From Nocardia goodfellowii (GTDB taxonomy: Bacteria; Actinomycetota; Actinomycetes; Mycobacteriales; Mycobacteriaceae), in contig NZ_JAGGMR010000001.1 of NCBI RefSeq assembly GCF_017875645.1, forward strand, positions 2,542,001-2,606,000: a stretch of DNA of 64,000 nucleotides, given 5' to 3'. This document shows positions 1-9,579 of this stretch, in pieces. Both the position numbers and the translations under genes were made by a program. Within the stretch, counting starts at the first letter, position 1. Each line of letters opens with the position of its first letter. The notes beneath the pieces are model-generated. The model was not told the origin of the DNA and did not search any database. It saw only the letters and a list, made by a program, of their open reading frames with translations.

Positions 1-3000
1 CTCGTAGGTCGGCTCGTCGAACACCGAACGGAACTTCGACTCGGTGAAGTCCTTCAGATCCGAGACCACGGCCTTGTTGCGCAGCATCGACTTCGGGGTG
101 AAGACGATCAGCGGGCGGCGGATGCCGTCCAGCGAGTGCCGGCGCAGCAGGTGGAAGTAGTTCGCCGGGGTGGACGGCACGGCGACCGTCATCGAGCCCT
201 CGGCGCACAGCTGCAGGAAGCGCTCGATCCGGCCGGAAGTGTGGTCCGGACCCTGACCCTCGTGCCCGTGCGGCAGCAGCAGCACGACCTCCGACAGCTG
301 ACCCCACTTGGCCTCACCGGAGGAGATGAACTCGTCGATGATGGACTGCGCGCCGTTGACGAAGTCACCGAACTGCGCTTCCCACAACACGAGTGCGTCC
401 GGGTTGCCCAGCGAGTAGCCGTACTCGAAACCGACCGCGGCGTATTCGCTCAGCGCCGAATCGTGCACCGCGAACCAGCCCGGGTTCTCGCTGCCGATGT
501 TGTGCAGCGGGGTGTACTCCTCGGCGGTCTTGCGGTCGATGAGCACCGCGTGCCGCTGGGTGAAGGTGCCGCGGCGCGAATCCTGACCGGTCAGGCGCAC
601 GGCGATGCCCTGATCGATCAGCGTGCCGAAGGCCAGCAACTCGGCGAACGCCCAGTCGACCTTGCCCTCGTAGGCCATCTCGCGGCGCTTCTCCAGCACC
701 GGCTTGACGCGCGGATGCACGCTGAAGCCGTCCGGGACGTTGAGGAAGGCGTCGCCGATGCGCTGCAGCACCGACTTGTCCACCGCGGTCTGGACGGTGG
801 TGGGCACCTGCTGGTCGTCCTCCACCGATTCCGAGGGCCCCGGCGGGTATTTCTCCAGTTCACGGACCTCGTTGAAGACCCGCTCCAGCTGGCCCTGGTA
901 GTCGCGCAGCGCGTCCTCGGCCTCCTTCATGGAGATGTCGCCACGGCCGATCAGCGATTCGGTGTAAGCCTTGCGGACCGAGCGCTTGGTGTCGATGACG
1001 TCGTACATGTACGGCTGCGTCATCGACGGATCGTCGCCCTCGTTGTGGCCACGACGGCGGTAGCAGATCATGTCGATGACGACATCCTTGCGGAACTTCT
1101 GCCGGAAGTCGACCGCGATCCGGGCCACCCAGTCGCAGGCCTCCGGATCGTCACCGTTGACGTGGAAGATCGGCGAACCGATGAACTTCGCGATGTCGGT
1201 GGAGTATTCGGTGGAGCGGCTGTTCTCCGGCGCGGTGGTGAAACCGATCTGGTTGTTCACCACGATGTGGATGGTGCCGCCGGTGCGGTAACCGCGCAGA
1301 CCCGACAGGTTCAGCGTCTCCGCGACCACACCCTGACCCGCGAACGCGGCGTCACCGTGCAGCATCAGCGGCACGACGGAGAAGCCCTCCGGGCCGTCGC
1401 CCTTGTCCAGCAGGTCCTGCTTGGCGCGGGCCAGACCCTCGAGCACCGGGTCGACCGCTTCCAGATGCGACGGGTTCGCGGTCAGCGAGACCTCGATCTC
1501 GTTGTCGCCGAACATCTGCAGGTAGGTGCCGCGCGCGCCCAGGTGGTACTTCACGTCGCCGGAGCCGTGCGTGGCGGCCGGGTTCATGTTGCCCTCGAAC
1601 TCGGTGAAGATCTTCGAGTAGGGCTTGCCGACGATGTTGGCCAGCACGTTCAGGCGGCCGCGGTGCGGCATGCCGATGATGACCTCGTCGAGGTTGTACT
1701 CGGCGCACTGGTCGATGACCGCGTCCATCATCGGGATGACGGTCTCGGCGCCTTCCAGCGAGAAGCGCTTCTGGCCGACGTACTTGGTCTGCAGGAAGGT
1801 CTCGAAGGCCTCCGCCGCGTTCAACCGGTTCAGGATGTACTTCTGCTGCGCGACAGTCGCTTTGACGTGCTTCTGCTCGACCCGCTCCTGGATCCACTGG
1901 CGCTGCTCGGGATCGAGGATGTGGGTGTACTCCACGCCGATATGGCGGCAGTAGGCATCACGCAGGATGGACAGCACGTCGCGCAGCTTCATGCGCTCCT
2001 GGCCGTGGAAGCCCGCGACGTTGAATTCGCGGTCCAGATCCCACAGGGTCAGGCCGTGCTGGGTGACATCGAGATCCGGGTGGCTGCGGAACTTGTCCTT
2101 GACCAGGCGCAGCGGATCGGTGTCGGCCATCAGGTGACCGCGGTCGCGGTAGGCCTGGATCAGCTCCATGACGCGCGAGCTCTTGTCGACGCCGCGCTCG
2201 CGAATGTCCTTGCGCCAGCGCACCGGCTCATACGGCACGCCCAGACCATGGAAGATCTCGTCGTAGAAATCGTCGGAGATCAGCAGGGTGTGGATGGTGC
2301 GCAGGAAATCACCGGACTCCGCGCCCTGGATGATGCGGTGGTCGTAGGTGGAGGTGAGCGTCATCAGCTTGCCGACACCGATGTCGGCGATGCGCTCGTC
2401 GCTCATGCCCTGGAACTCGGCCGGGTACTCCATCGCGCCGGCGCCGATGATCGCGCCCTGGCCCGGCATGAGGCGGGGCACGGAGTGCACGGTGCCGATG
2501 GTGCCCGGGTTGGTCAGCGAGATGGTGACGCCGGTGAAATCCTCGGTGGTGAGCTTGCCCTCGCGGGCGCGCCGCACGATGTCCTCGTAGGCGCTGTGGA
2601 ACTGCCCGAAGGTCATCGTCTCGGTGTTCTTGATGGCGGCGACGACGAGCGAACGGTTGCCGTCCTTGCCCGCCAGGTCGATGGCCAGACCGAGGTTGGT
2701 GTGCGCGGGGGTGACGGAGTTCGGCTTGCCGTCGATCTCGGCGAAGTGCCGGTTCATGTTCGGGAACTTCTTGACCGCCTGCACGATGGCGTAGCCGAGC
2801 AGGTGGGTGAAGGAGATCTTGCCGCCGCGGGTCCGGGCCAGGTGATTGTTGATGACGAGGCGATTGTCGATCATCAGCTTGGCCGGGATGGCCCGCACGC
2901 TGGTCGCGGTGGGGATCATCAGCGAGGCGTTCATGTTCTTGGCGACTGCGGCGGCGGCGCCACGCAGCACCTTCGCCTCGTCCTTGGCCTCGGCGACGGG

Positions 3001-3378
3001 AGCGCCGGAGGTGGGCGCGGCGTTGGAGACCGGCGCGGGCGTGGTCTGCGGCTTGCGCGCGGCCGGAGCCGGAGCGGGCGCGGCGGCCTTGGGTCGCGCG
3101 GCCGGCTCGGGTTGCGGGGCCGGCTTCGGCTCGGCGGGTTTCGCGGCCGCGGCGGGCTTGGCCGGTTCCGGCTTCGGCTGCGCGGGCGCGGCCTTCGGTG
3201 CGGGAGCCGGGGTGGACTCCTGCTCGGCGGTCTGGCCGTCAGCGGTCGCCTCAGGGGTGTAGTCGGCGAGGAACTCGTGCCAACTCTCGTCGACCGAGGA
3301 TGGATCCTGTTTGTACTTCTGGTACATCTCGTCGACTAGCCACTGGTTCTGGCCGAACTGGGAAGTTGAGCTGCTCAC
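1..3378 (-). CDS. kgd: Multifunctional 2-oxoglutarate metabolism enzyme Kgd (3' end cut by window)
   Basis: ThDP-dependent 2-oxoglutarate decarboxylase/E1 component fused to an E2-type succinyltransferase domain, acting in the cytoplasmic TCA cycle. The visible 1126 codons show a short N-terminal segment ([13 protein letters not shown]), a Pro/Ala/Lys-rich linker (about residues 45-115), an acyltransferase domain with the E2 catalytic motif DHRIIQGA near residue 347, and an E1 core with [10 protein letters not shown], the ThDP motif [12 protein letters not shown] near 675 and [11 protein letters not shown]. About 100 residues are missing beyond position 1, judging from the usual length of about 1230. 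The GTG at 3378 gives an N-terminus like mycobacterial Kgd ([10 protein letters not shown]); an in-frame ATG at 3396 would add six residues. Family identity is certain; the exact start is not. Confidence 0.97.
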   Translation of the reverse strand, partial: MSSSTSQFGQNQWLVDEMYQKYKQDPSSVDESWHEFLADYTPEATADGQTAEQESTPAPAPKAAPAQPKPEPAKPAAAAKPAEPKPAPQPEPAARPKAAAPAPAPAARKPQTTPAPVSNAAPTSGAPVAEAKDEAKVLRGAAAAVAKNMNASLMIPTATSVRAIPAKLMIDNRLVINNHLARTRGGKISFTHLLGYAIVQAVKKFPNMNRHFAEIDGKPNSVTPAHTNLGLAIDLAGKDGNRSLVVAAIKNTETMTFGQFHSAYEDIVRRAREGKLTTEDFTGVTISLTNPGTIGTVHSVPRLMPGQGAIIGAGAMEYPAEFQGMSDERIADIGVGKLMTLTSTYDHRIIQGAESGDFLRTIHTLLISDDFYDEIFHGLGVPYEPVRWRKDIRERGVDKSSRVMELIQAYRDRGHLMADTDPLRLVKDKFRSHPDLDVTQHGLTLWDLDREFNVAGFHGQERMKLRDVLSILRDAYCRHIGVEYTHILDPEQRQWIQERVEQKHVKATVAQQKYILNRLNAAEAFETFLQTKYVGQKRFSLEGAETVIPMMDAVIDQCAEYNLDEVIIGMPHRGRLNVLANIVGKPYSKIFTEFEGNMNPAATHGSGDVKYHLGARGTYLQMFGDNEIEVSLTANPSHLEAVDPVLEGLARAKQDLLDKGDGPEGFSVVPLMLHGDAAFAGQGVVAETLNLSGLRGYRTGGTIHIVVNNQIGFTTAPENSRSTEYSTDIAKFIGSPIFHVNGDDPEACDWVARIAVDFRQKFRKDVVIDMICYRRRGHNEGDDPSMTQPYMYDVIDTKRSVRKAYTESLIGRGDISMKEAEDALRDYQGQLERVFNEVRELEKYPPGPSESVEDDQQVPTTVQTAVDKSVLQRIGDAFLNVPDGFSVHPRVKPVLEKRREMAYEGKVDWAFAELLAFGTLIDQGIAVRLTGQDSRRGTFTQRHAVLIDRKTAEEYTPLHNIGSENPGWFAVHDSALSEYAAVGFEYGYSLGNPDALVLWEAQFGDFVNGAQSIIDEFISSGEAKWGQLSEVVLLLPHGHEGQGPDHTSGRIERFLQLCAEGSMTVAVPSTPANYFHLLRRHSLDGIRRPLIVFTPKSMLRNKAVVSDLKDFTESKFRSVFDEPTYE

Positions 3379-3697
3379 AGCAGGTGTTCGCCTCATTTCG
3401 TTCTTCGCGCTGCGACGTTTGTGACGTGCCCGGCACGGGGATCGGCGGATGTGCTCCGATGCGCCCTATCCGAGGATATGCCCAGCCGCAGATCGGCGGT
3501 GCTACCCACCACCGGACAGACCCGAACTCGTGTGTCGAACTCGTCTGATACCGACTTTATGCCTCCCCGTTATCGCCGCGCCGCCCAGCGCCACCTTTAC
3601 GCACCGGTCAACATCGCGACCTGGGCCGGGATGCCTGATATTTGCCACATCTTGATAAAGCTGGCGGCCCCGGAGCAGGCCAGGTGAGCACGCGGAC
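3379..3697. other. Intergenic region upstream of kgd
   Basis: Stretch of 319 bases between the ABC permease stop and the kgd start, both on the minus strand. It is locally richer in A/T (around 3540-3660) than its surroundings and must carry the kgd promoter, but I find no convincing -35/-10 pair, no hairpin with a T-tract and no short ORF with a good ribosome-binding site on either strand. Confidence 0.4.
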
Positions 3698-4480
3698 TCA
3701 GAATTCGCGGCTGCGCACGGCCCACCAACCGCCGCCCGCGACGCCGGCCGTCCACAGCAGGAGCACGATCATCGCGGCGGGAGTCGGAGCCAGGAAATCG
3801 CTGTCCGGGAACGATCCGGCGGCGACGGCCGCGATCGTCGCGGACCCGGGCAACAGGGTGACCAAGCCCTCGAGACCCAGCACGCCGGCCACCAGCCAGA
3901 CGAACGGTTCGGCGAGCAGCAGCCAGCCCAGCACGATCGCGATGGCCACGGTCGGCTTGCGCAGGATCAACGCCAGCCCCGCGCCGAGCAGCGACCAGCA
4001 CACGACGGCGAGCAGACCGCCCCCGAGCACCGTGACCAGCCGCAGCCCGAATTCGGTCTTGCCCCGGCCGAACCCGAACAGGGCGGCCGTGCCGACCAGT
4101 TCCACCGCGACCGCCGCCGCCAGTGCGAAGGCCCCGATGACCAGGTATTTCGCCGCGACCAGACGGTCCCGGTCCAGCGTGAACAGCGCCGTCACCGGCA
4201 TGGTCTGATAGCGGTATTCGGATCCGGCCGCCGTGGCGCCGAAGTAGGCGGCGCCCAGGATGGCGGCGACGATCCCGACATACAGCCCGACCGACGCGCC
4301 ACCGGTGACCGGATTCGCCTTGGGGTTCGCGGGCCCGGCCATCAGCGCGGTGACGGTACTCGCTACCAGGGCCACGGCGGGCAGCAACAGCGCGAGCATC
4401 AGGTTCGGGCGCAGCGTGGTGGCCTTGCGGACCTCGGAGTTCAGCGGCGGCAGGAGCTCGGCGGGCAGGACGGTGATCAT
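3698..4480 (-). CDS. ABC transporter permease (ABC-2 type)
   Basis: Integral membrane protein of 260 residues with about six hydrophobic segments (for example LMLALLLPAVALVASTVTAL near the N-terminus and AAMIVLLLWTAGVAGGGWW at the end), in the style of ABC-2 permeases of bacterial export or bacitracin-resistance type pumps. It begins with ATG overlapping the TGA of the ATPase gene, so it is the last gene of a coupled three-gene operon (membrane protein, ATPase, permease). The pairing with an ATPase supports transport, but the substrate cannot be read from the sequence. The start is well defined: the residues before it in the same frame are a shadow of the ATPase gene. Confidence 0.85.
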   Translation of the reverse strand: MITVLPAELLPPLNSEVRKATTLRPNLMLALLLPAVALVASTVTALMAGPANPKANPVTGGASVGLYVGIVAAILGAAYFGATAAGSEYRYQTMPVTALFTLDRDRLVAAKYLVIGAFALAAAVAVELVGTAALFGFGRGKTEFGLRLVTVLGGGLLAVVCWSLLGAGLALILRKPTVAIAIVLGWLLLAEPFVWLVAGVLGLEGLVTLLPGSATIAAVAAGSFPDSDFLAPTPAAMIVLLLWTAGVAGGGWWAVRSREF

Positions 4481-5493
4481 CGTGGAATCCCGTGGGGCTG
4501 AGGATGGGCCGGCATGCCGCCGGGCGGCGGCTGCACCCGGTTCGGCGCGGGCACATACATGGTGGCGGACGCGGGCCGGACCGGTCTGGTCAGCGAGGCG
4601 AGCACCCGGTCGGGGTGGATCAGGTCGGCGGTGATGCCGTCGATGCGCACCTTCGCCGCCTGCGCCGCGTCCCGGATCTGGGCTTCGGTCGCCTCGGCCA
4701 CCGCGAGTTTGCCGTCCGGGCGCATCACCGCGTCGGTGTACCCGCGGGCGGCCAGCACGGTGGCCAGCGCTACCGGGGTCGAGGCCGTCACCACGAGCCG
4801 ATCCGGATGACTGCGGCGCAATTTGGCGGGCGTGCCCTGGTAGACGATCGCGCCCTCGTTCAGCACGATGACGTTGTCGGCCATCGGCACCACCGCCGCC
4901 AGGCCGCGGCTGGACAGCAGCGCGGTGCCGCCGCGCTTGGTGTGCCGTTTCAGGAAGTCCTGCAACCAACCACGTTCGGCGGGGTCGAGCCCCTCGATCG
5001 GGTCGTCGAGGATCAGCAGCGGCGGGTCGGCGAGCAAGGCCGCGGCCAGCGCCAGCCGGGTCTGCTGGCCGGGGCTCAGCATGCCCGCCCGGATCGGCGC
5101 GAAATCGGTGAGGCCGACGATGTCGAGCACCTCGTCGGCGCGCTCGTCGGAGACCCCGGCGGCCGCCGCGTACACCCGCAGGTGATCGCGGGCCGAGCGC
5201 GCCGGGTGCAGTCCGCGCGGGACGACCACGCCGCCGACCGGTGACCCGCCGCCCAGTCCGGCCGCCATGCCGGGCCGGCCCACCGAAGCGGTGCCGGAGG
5301 TCGGGGGGAGCAGGCCCAGCAGGATGCGCAGAATCGTCGACTTGCCCGCGCGGGCGGGACCGACCAGCGCCGTGGTGGTCCCGGCATCGACGGTGAAACT
5401 GACGTTCTCGACCGCGGCGAGTTCGCCCACCGCGCCCGGAGCGAAACGCTTGCTCAGCCCGCGCACAGCGAAAGCGGGTGTGGTTGTTGTCAT
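4477..5493 (-). CDS. ABC transporter ATP-binding protein with substituted catalytic residues
   Basis: 338-residue nucleotide-binding subunit partnering the permease at 3698-4480. It has Walker A GPARAGKST (about residues 47-55) and a signature-like LSPGQQ. Walker B reads LLILDDP where the family normally has LDEP, so the catalytic glutamate is aspartate, and the switch region reads LLSSRG where a histidine is usual. The C-terminal 100 residues form a domain common in drug-type ABC-2 ATPases and end in a Pro-rich tail. The ATG at 5493 overlaps the stop of the upstream gene (ATGA). The protein is clearly an ABC ATPase; whether it hydrolyses ATP at a normal rate is open. Confidence 0.9.
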   Translation of the reverse strand: MTTTTPAFAVRGLSKRFAPGAVGELAAVENVSFTVDAGTTTALVGPARAGKSTILRILLGLLPPTSGTASVGRPGMAAGLGGGSPVGGVVVPRGLHPARSARDHLRVYAAAAGVSDERADEVLDIVGLTDFAPIRAGMLSPGQQTRLALAAALLADPPLLILDDPIEGLDPAERGWLQDFLKRHTKRGGTALLSSRGLAAVVPMADNVIVLNEGAIVYQGTPAKLRRSHPDRLVVTASTPVALATVLAARGYTDAVMRPDGKLAVAEATEAQIRDAAQAAKVRIDGITADLIHPDRVLASLTRPVRPASATMYVPAPNRVQPPPGGMPAHPQPHGIPR

Positions 5494-6215
5494 TCCGGCT
5501 TGGCGTTGGTCTTGCGCGCGTCCAGCGCGGTGAGCGGATCGGCGTCGACGATCATGTGCCGGTCCGGCGGCCAGGTGACCGGCGCCGCGCCGAAGGCCTG
5601 GTGCGCGTTCTTGATGGTGGTCTTGCCCAGGGTGCGGTTGCCGAAGCCGCCGATGGCCGCGCCGATGCCCATGGGCAGGATCTTGCCCGCCATCAGCGCC
5701 ATCCGCTTGGTCAGGAATCGGATGATGAAACGCTTCATCAGCGAGTCGTTCATGGCGGAGAGGCCCGGCACCTTGTTGGCCAGCAGCGTGCCCCAGTTCT
5801 TGGCCGAATGCCCGACCGTGCGTTCCACGATGTCCATGCCCTCGCCGCCGAGGACCACCGCGAGCACCAGCGCGCGGCGCTGCTCCTTGGCCTCGGGCGC
5901 GACGCCGTGCACCGCGGCGACGGCGAGAGCGAAGAGTGCGGAGGCTTCCAGGAAGAAGGCGGTTTCCGCGGTGATGGTCGCCATCGACGCGATGGTGCCG
6001 ACGCCGGGCACCGCCGCGGTCGCGCCGGCCGCGGTGCCGCTGCCGGTGACGGCGAGCAGATACTGCCGCTCCAGGCGCGCGATGACCTGCGCGGGCGTCT
6101 CGTCGGGGTGCGCGCGCCGGATGCGGTCGACGTATTTGGCCACCGCGGGCGCCTGCAGCTTCGACCCGTTCTCGAGTAGGGACACCACGGTCTTCTCGAA
6201 CGCGCCATGCCTCAT
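5490..6215 (-). CDS. EcsC-like membrane-associated protein of unknown function
   Basis: 241 residues. The first third is a helical soluble segment (RHGAFEKTVVSLLENGS); then comes a Gly/Ala-zipper stretch GSGTAAGATAAVPGVGTIA, hydrophobic segments (ASALFALAVAAVHGV, LVLAVVLGG) and a second glycine zipper (GIGAAIGGFGN). That arrangement resembles the EcsC family, whose role is poorly known. It is the first gene of an operon with the ABC ATPase and permease; GAGGGG sits a few bases before the ATG. The kgd neighbourhood of mycobacteria also carries a membrane protein of about this size (Rv1249c, from memory), so this may be its counterpart. No enzymatic motif is visible. Confidence 0.75.
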   Translation of the reverse strand: MRHGAFEKTVVSLLENGSKLQAPAVAKYVDRIRRAHPDETPAQVIARLERQYLLAVTGSGTAAGATAAVPGVGTIASMATITAETAFFLEASALFALAVAAVHGVAPEAKEQRRALVLAVVLGGEGMDIVERTVGHSAKNWGTLLANKVPGLSAMNDSLMKRFIIRFLTKRMALMAGKILPMGIGAAIGGFGNRTLGKTTIKNAHQAFGAAPVTWPPDRHMIVDADPLTALDARKTNAKPE

Positions 6216-6395
6216 GGCAACACCCCTCAGTCAATTGTTCCGGTCACTTCGCAGGGCTCCGCTTCGGGCGCCCAGTCGCAGACCAGCCGCTGGCAGAACT
6301 CTATGGCACCGGCACGGTGCCGGCCCAACACGACAACGAACCGCGATGTTCCTGCGGTTCCCCGTGCGGGGTCGGTATACCCGTCTCGACGCGGC

Positions 6396-7418
6396 TTATC
6401 GCTGAGCGATCTCGGGGACTTGTTCCGACCGCGGCGGCGGCGGTGGCGGCGCACCGTCACCGAACGGCCTGCCGCCCAGTGCTTCCCGGCCGTGCGGGGA
6501 CAACCAGTTCGACAGGTCCGGGCCTTTCGGCACCACCCGGGTGGGATTGATGTCGGTGTGCACCACGTAGTAGTGCGTCTTGATCTGACCGAAATCGATG
6601 GTGTCGCCGAAACCGGGCGTCTGGAACAGATCCCGGGCGTAGGCCCACAGCACCGGCATTTCGGTGAGCTTGCTCCGATTGGTCTTGAAATGGCCGTGAT
6701 AGACCGGATCGAAACGCACCAGCGTGGTGAACAGTCGCACGTCGGCTTCGGTGATGGTGTCCCCGACCAGGAAGCGCTGATTCGCCAGCCGCTCCGAGAG
6801 CCAGTCCAGCCGGGCGAAGAGCCGGTCGTAGGCGGCCTCGTAGGCGGTCTGATCGCCTGCGAAACCGCACCGGTAGACGCCGTTGTTGACGTCCTTGAAC
6901 ACCACGAGATTCACTTCGTCGATCTCCGCGCGCAGCTGCTCCGGATACAGCTGGGGCGCGCCCGCGCGGTGGTACGCGGTCCACTCGGTGGAGAAATCCA
7001 AGGTCATCTGGGCGTAGTCGTTGGTGACGACCTGGCCGGTCGGCACGTCCACCAGGGCGGGCACGGTGATGCCGCGCGGATAGTCCGGGAACCGGGCCAG
7101 GTAGGCGTCGCGCAGCCGGGGGATGCGGAGCACCGGGTCGACGCCGCCCGGGTCGAGATCGAAGGTCCAGCTCAGCTTGTCGTGGGTGGGGCCGCAAAGG
7201 CCAAGGGAGAGCACGTCTTCCAGGCCGAGCAGGCGGCGCACGATCAGGGTGCGGTTGGCCCACGGGCAGGCCCGCGCCGCGACCAGGCGATACCGGCCCG
7301 GTGTCACCGGGTACCCGTCCCGGCCGTCCGCGGTGACGCGGGTGGTGATGTAGTTCGTATCCCGTTTGAACTCGCCGGGCTCGACATAGGAACCGCTGTC
7401 GGAAGCTGTCTCGGTCAC
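6396..7418 (-). CDS. Xi-class glutathionyl/mycothiolyl-hydroquinone reductase-like S-transferase
   Basis: 340-residue member of the YqjG/PcpF (Xi-class GST) family, which reductively removes a thiol adduct from hydroquinones. The active-site motif is ACPWANRT with Cys51; the E. coli-type proteins have CPWAHRT. An N-terminal thioredoxin fold is followed by an all-helical domain (FLVGDTITEADVRLFTTLVRFD) and the family C-terminal segment IKTHYYVVHTDINP. A poly-proline tract (PPPPPPR) sits near the C-terminus. Actinobacteria of this group make mycothiol, not glutathione, so the natural co-substrate is probably different; that is inference. The start is GTG at 7418, only 38 bases from the divergent hydratase gene. 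Confidence 0.9.
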   Translation of the reverse strand: MTETASDSGSYVEPGEFKRDTNYITTRVTADGRDGYPVTPGRYRLVAARACPWANRTLIVRRLLGLEDVLSLGLCGPTHDKLSWTFDLDPGGVDPVLRIPRLRDAYLARFPDYPRGITVPALVDVPTGQVVTNDYAQMTLDFSTEWTAYHRAGAPQLYPEQLRAEIDEVNLVVFKDVNNGVYRCGFAGDQTAYEAAYDRLFARLDWLSERLANQRFLVGDTITEADVRLFTTLVRFDPVYHGHFKTNRSKLTEMPVLWAYARDLFQTPGFGDTIDFGQIKTHYYVVHTDINPTRVVPKGPDLSNWLSPHGREALGGRPFGDGAPPPPPPRSEQVPEIAQR

Positions 7419-7444
7419 CCGGCCATCCTCGCAGACGCAGGCTC

Positions 7445-7450
7445 TAGTCT
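7445..7450 (+). promoter_or_regulatory. -10 element of a leaderless promoter for the hydratase gene
   Basis: TAGTCT lies with its last base six bases before the ATG at 7457, so transcription would start at or next to the A of the start codon. No Shine-Dalgarno sequence precedes the gene. This is the usual arrangement of leaderless mRNAs in actinobacteria. No clear -35 is visible. Confidence 0.55.
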
Positions 7451-7456
7451 GGCCGA

Positions 7457-8251
7457 ATGAGTGATTTGAAGGCCACCCGCCTGGAACGCGAAACCACCGA
7501 CGGCGGGGCGGAGATCGCCGTGCTCACCCTGGCCAATCCGCCGCTGAACCTGTTCGACCAGGCCATGTTGGACGCGCTGGTCGCCGACCTGGCGGAGCTG
7601 ACCGCCCGGCCGCCGCGCGCGGTGCTGATCCGCGCCGAGGGCAAACTCGTTTCCGGCGGCGTGGACGTGCACGTCTTCGACGGGCTGAGCGTCGAGCAGG
7701 GCGCCGAGCTGTGGCGCGAACTCTTCGCCCAGATCATCCATCCGCTGGAGGCGCTGCCGTGCCCGGTGGTGTTCGCCGCGCACGGGCTCACGCTGACCGC
7801 CGCCTTCGAGATGGCTCTGGCGTGCGACATCATCCTCGCCGCGCCGAAGGCGAAGTTCGGGCTGGTGGAGACAGTGGTCGGCCTGACTCCGTCGATGGGC
7901 GGCCCGCAGCGGCTGGCCGAACGCGCCGGTTCCGGCCGGGCCCGCGAGTTCGTCATGACCGGTGACCTGTACGACGCCGCGACCATGGCGGATTGGGGCG
8001 TGGTCAACGCCGTGCACGACGATGTCGACACCGCGGCACGGCAACTGGCGCACCGGCTGGCCCAGGGCCCGACCAAGGCGCACGCGGCCACCAAGGAAAT
8101 CATCGGCGCGTGGCGTTCCGGCGGTGTGGCACACGCGGATTCGGTGACACCTGAGGTCTCGGGCGCTTTGTTCGCGACCGAGGACCTGAAGGGCGCGGTG
8201 CGCAGCTTCCTCGAAGTCGGGCCGGGCAAGGCGACTTACACCGGTCGGTGA
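7457..8251 (+). CDS. Enoyl-CoA hydratase/isomerase family protein
   Basis: 264-residue crotonase-fold protein acting on acyl-CoA substrates in beta-oxidation or a related pathway. The first oxyanion-hole region reads KLVSGGVDVH. The second reads HGLTLTAAFEMALACDI, which keeps the glutamate but lacks the usual triple glycine before it. A second acidic residue is in FGLVETVVGLTPSMGGPQRL, the position of the other catalytic glutamate. Both glutamates suggest hydratase activity rather than a thioesterase variant, but the altered glycine loop makes the substrate uncertain. It is leaderless by inspection and is followed, after 118 bases, by an AMP-ligase gene on the same strand. Confidence 0.88.
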   Translation: MSDLKATRLERETTDGGAEIAVLTLANPPLNLFDQAMLDALVADLAELTARPPRAVLIRAEGKLVSGGVDVHVFDGLSVEQGAELWRELFAQIIHPLEALPCPVVFAAHGLTLTAAFEMALACDIILAAPKAKFGLVETVVGLTPSMGGPQRLAERAGSGRAREFVMTGDLYDAATMADWGVVNAVHDDVDTAARQLAHRLAQGPTKAHAATKEIIGAWRSGGVAHADSVTPEVSGALFATEDLKGAVRSFLEVGPGKATYTGR

Positions 8252-8369
8252 CCAAATGCCCCCCGCGGTTGTGATCGGCATCATATAGTCGCCTCGGGGA
8301 TGGCGGCCGGCGGCAGTCGGCCGGGCGGGTAGGACGTGCCTGCTGAACCGAGGCACCGCGGAGGACGAA

Positions 8370-9578
8370 ATGTCGCAGCAGTTGTTGATCGAGTACCCAC
8401 TGAAACCGCCTGCCGCCAGTGCGAATCCGTTGGCGCGCGGCGCCGACGGCGTCCTGCGCTACGGGAACCTCACGCCCGCCCTCACCGAATTGCTCGACCT
8501 GCAAGTCCACGCCTTCGCCACTCGGGAGGCCGTGGTCGAGATCGGCGGCCCCCGCCTCACCTATCGGGAGCTGTGGCATTCGGCCTCCCGGGTGGCGGGC
8601 GGTTTGCAGGAGCACGGCATCGGCTACGGCGACCGGGTCGCGATCCACCTGCCCGCCGGTGTGCGCTGGGTGCAGGCGTTCCTGGGCGCGCTGCTCAGCG
8701 GCGCGGTTCCGGTGCTGGTCCCGGACGGCCTGCCGGCGGCCGCGGTGCAGCGCGTCATCGACGACAGTTGCGCGGATTTCGTGCTCGGCGGCGAGTTGCC
8801 CGATGCCGCCGCGTTCATCGACGACGGTGCGGCGCTCGGCGATCTGGCGCTGCTCTGCTACACCTCCGGCACCGCCCACCCGCGGGGCGTGGAACTGACC
8901 AACGAAAACTTGCTCTCCGCGATCCGTTCGGTGGTCGGCGCGCTGGACCTGCCCACCGACGGCCTGCGCAACCTGGTGTTGCTACCGCTCGCGCATGCCA
9001 GCGGCTGCGTCGATCAGCTGCTGCCCACCTTCGCCGTCGGCGGCACCGTGGTGCTGGTTCCCGATACCGCCCGGCTCGCGGAATCGGTGGCGGCGGAGCG
9101 GATCGACATGGTCTCGGCTACCCCGCGCATCTTCGCGCGGTTGCTGCCGGAACTGGCGCGCCGACCCGAGGATCTGCGCACCGGGGGCGTTTCCCGGATC
9201 TGCAACGCGGGCCACCGCGCCGAGCGCGCGGCCGCCGCACCCGGCGACCTGGCCGACGCCCTGCGCGAGATGTTCCCCGCCGCCCGGCAGTGGTCGGTCT
9301 GGGGCGCCACCGAAACCAGCGGCATCGGCCTTGCAGTCGATTCCGAAGCCGCCGCCGATCCCGGCAGTGTGCTCGGATTCCCGTTCGGCGGAACCGAATT
9401 GGCTTTGTACGGCCCGCGCGCGGGCAGCGGCCACGGCGAATTGCTGTGCCGCGGCCCCAACGTCACCCGGCGCTACTGGCGAGATCCGAACGCCACGGCC
9501 GCCAGGTTCACCGGCACCTGGTTCCACACGGGGGACCAGGTGACCATCGACCCCGACGGCCTGGTGCGCCGCGGTTAG
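8370..9578 (+). CDS. AMP-dependent acyl/aryl ligase, N-terminal domain only
   Basis: 402 residues of the ANL superfamily large domain, starting at an ATG preceded by GGAGGA. The phosphate loop reads CYTSGTAHPRGVEL where the family has YTSGTTGxPKGV, so the loop lysine is arginine. The A5-like motif WGATETSGIG and the A7 motif TWFHTGDQV are present. The protein stops right after DPDGLVRRG, exactly at the hinge that normally connects to the C-terminal lid carrying the adenylation lysine. About 100 residues are therefore absent, and only two bases separate the stop from the convergent ptpB gene. It may be a decayed ligase or a trimmed protein that binds but does not adenylate its acid. Confidence 0.85.
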   Translation: MSQQLLIEYPLKPPAASANPLARGADGVLRYGNLTPALTELLDLQVHAFATREAVVEIGGPRLTYRELWHSASRVAGGLQEHGIGYGDRVAIHLPAGVRWVQAFLGALLSGAVPVLVPDGLPAAAVQRVIDDSCADFVLGGELPDAAAFIDDGAALGDLALLCYTSGTAHPRGVELTNENLLSAIRSVVGALDLPTDGLRNLVLLPLAHASGCVDQLLPTFAVGGTVVLVPDTARLAESVAAERIDMVSATPRIFARLLPELARRPEDLRTGGVSRICNAGHRAERAAAAPGDLADALREMFPAARQWSVWGATETSGIGLAVDSEAAADPGSVLGFPFGGTELALYGPRAGSGHGELLCRGPNVTRRYWRDPNATAARFTGTWFHTGDQVTIDPDGLVRRG

Positions 9579-9579
9579 G

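Noticed and set aside
136..3339. 1067-codon open frame on the plus strand opposite kgd
   Set aside because: Arg/Val/His/Gly-rich translation without any motif; the minus strand encodes the unmistakable Kgd sequence over the whole span. High-GC codon bias keeps the opposite frame open.
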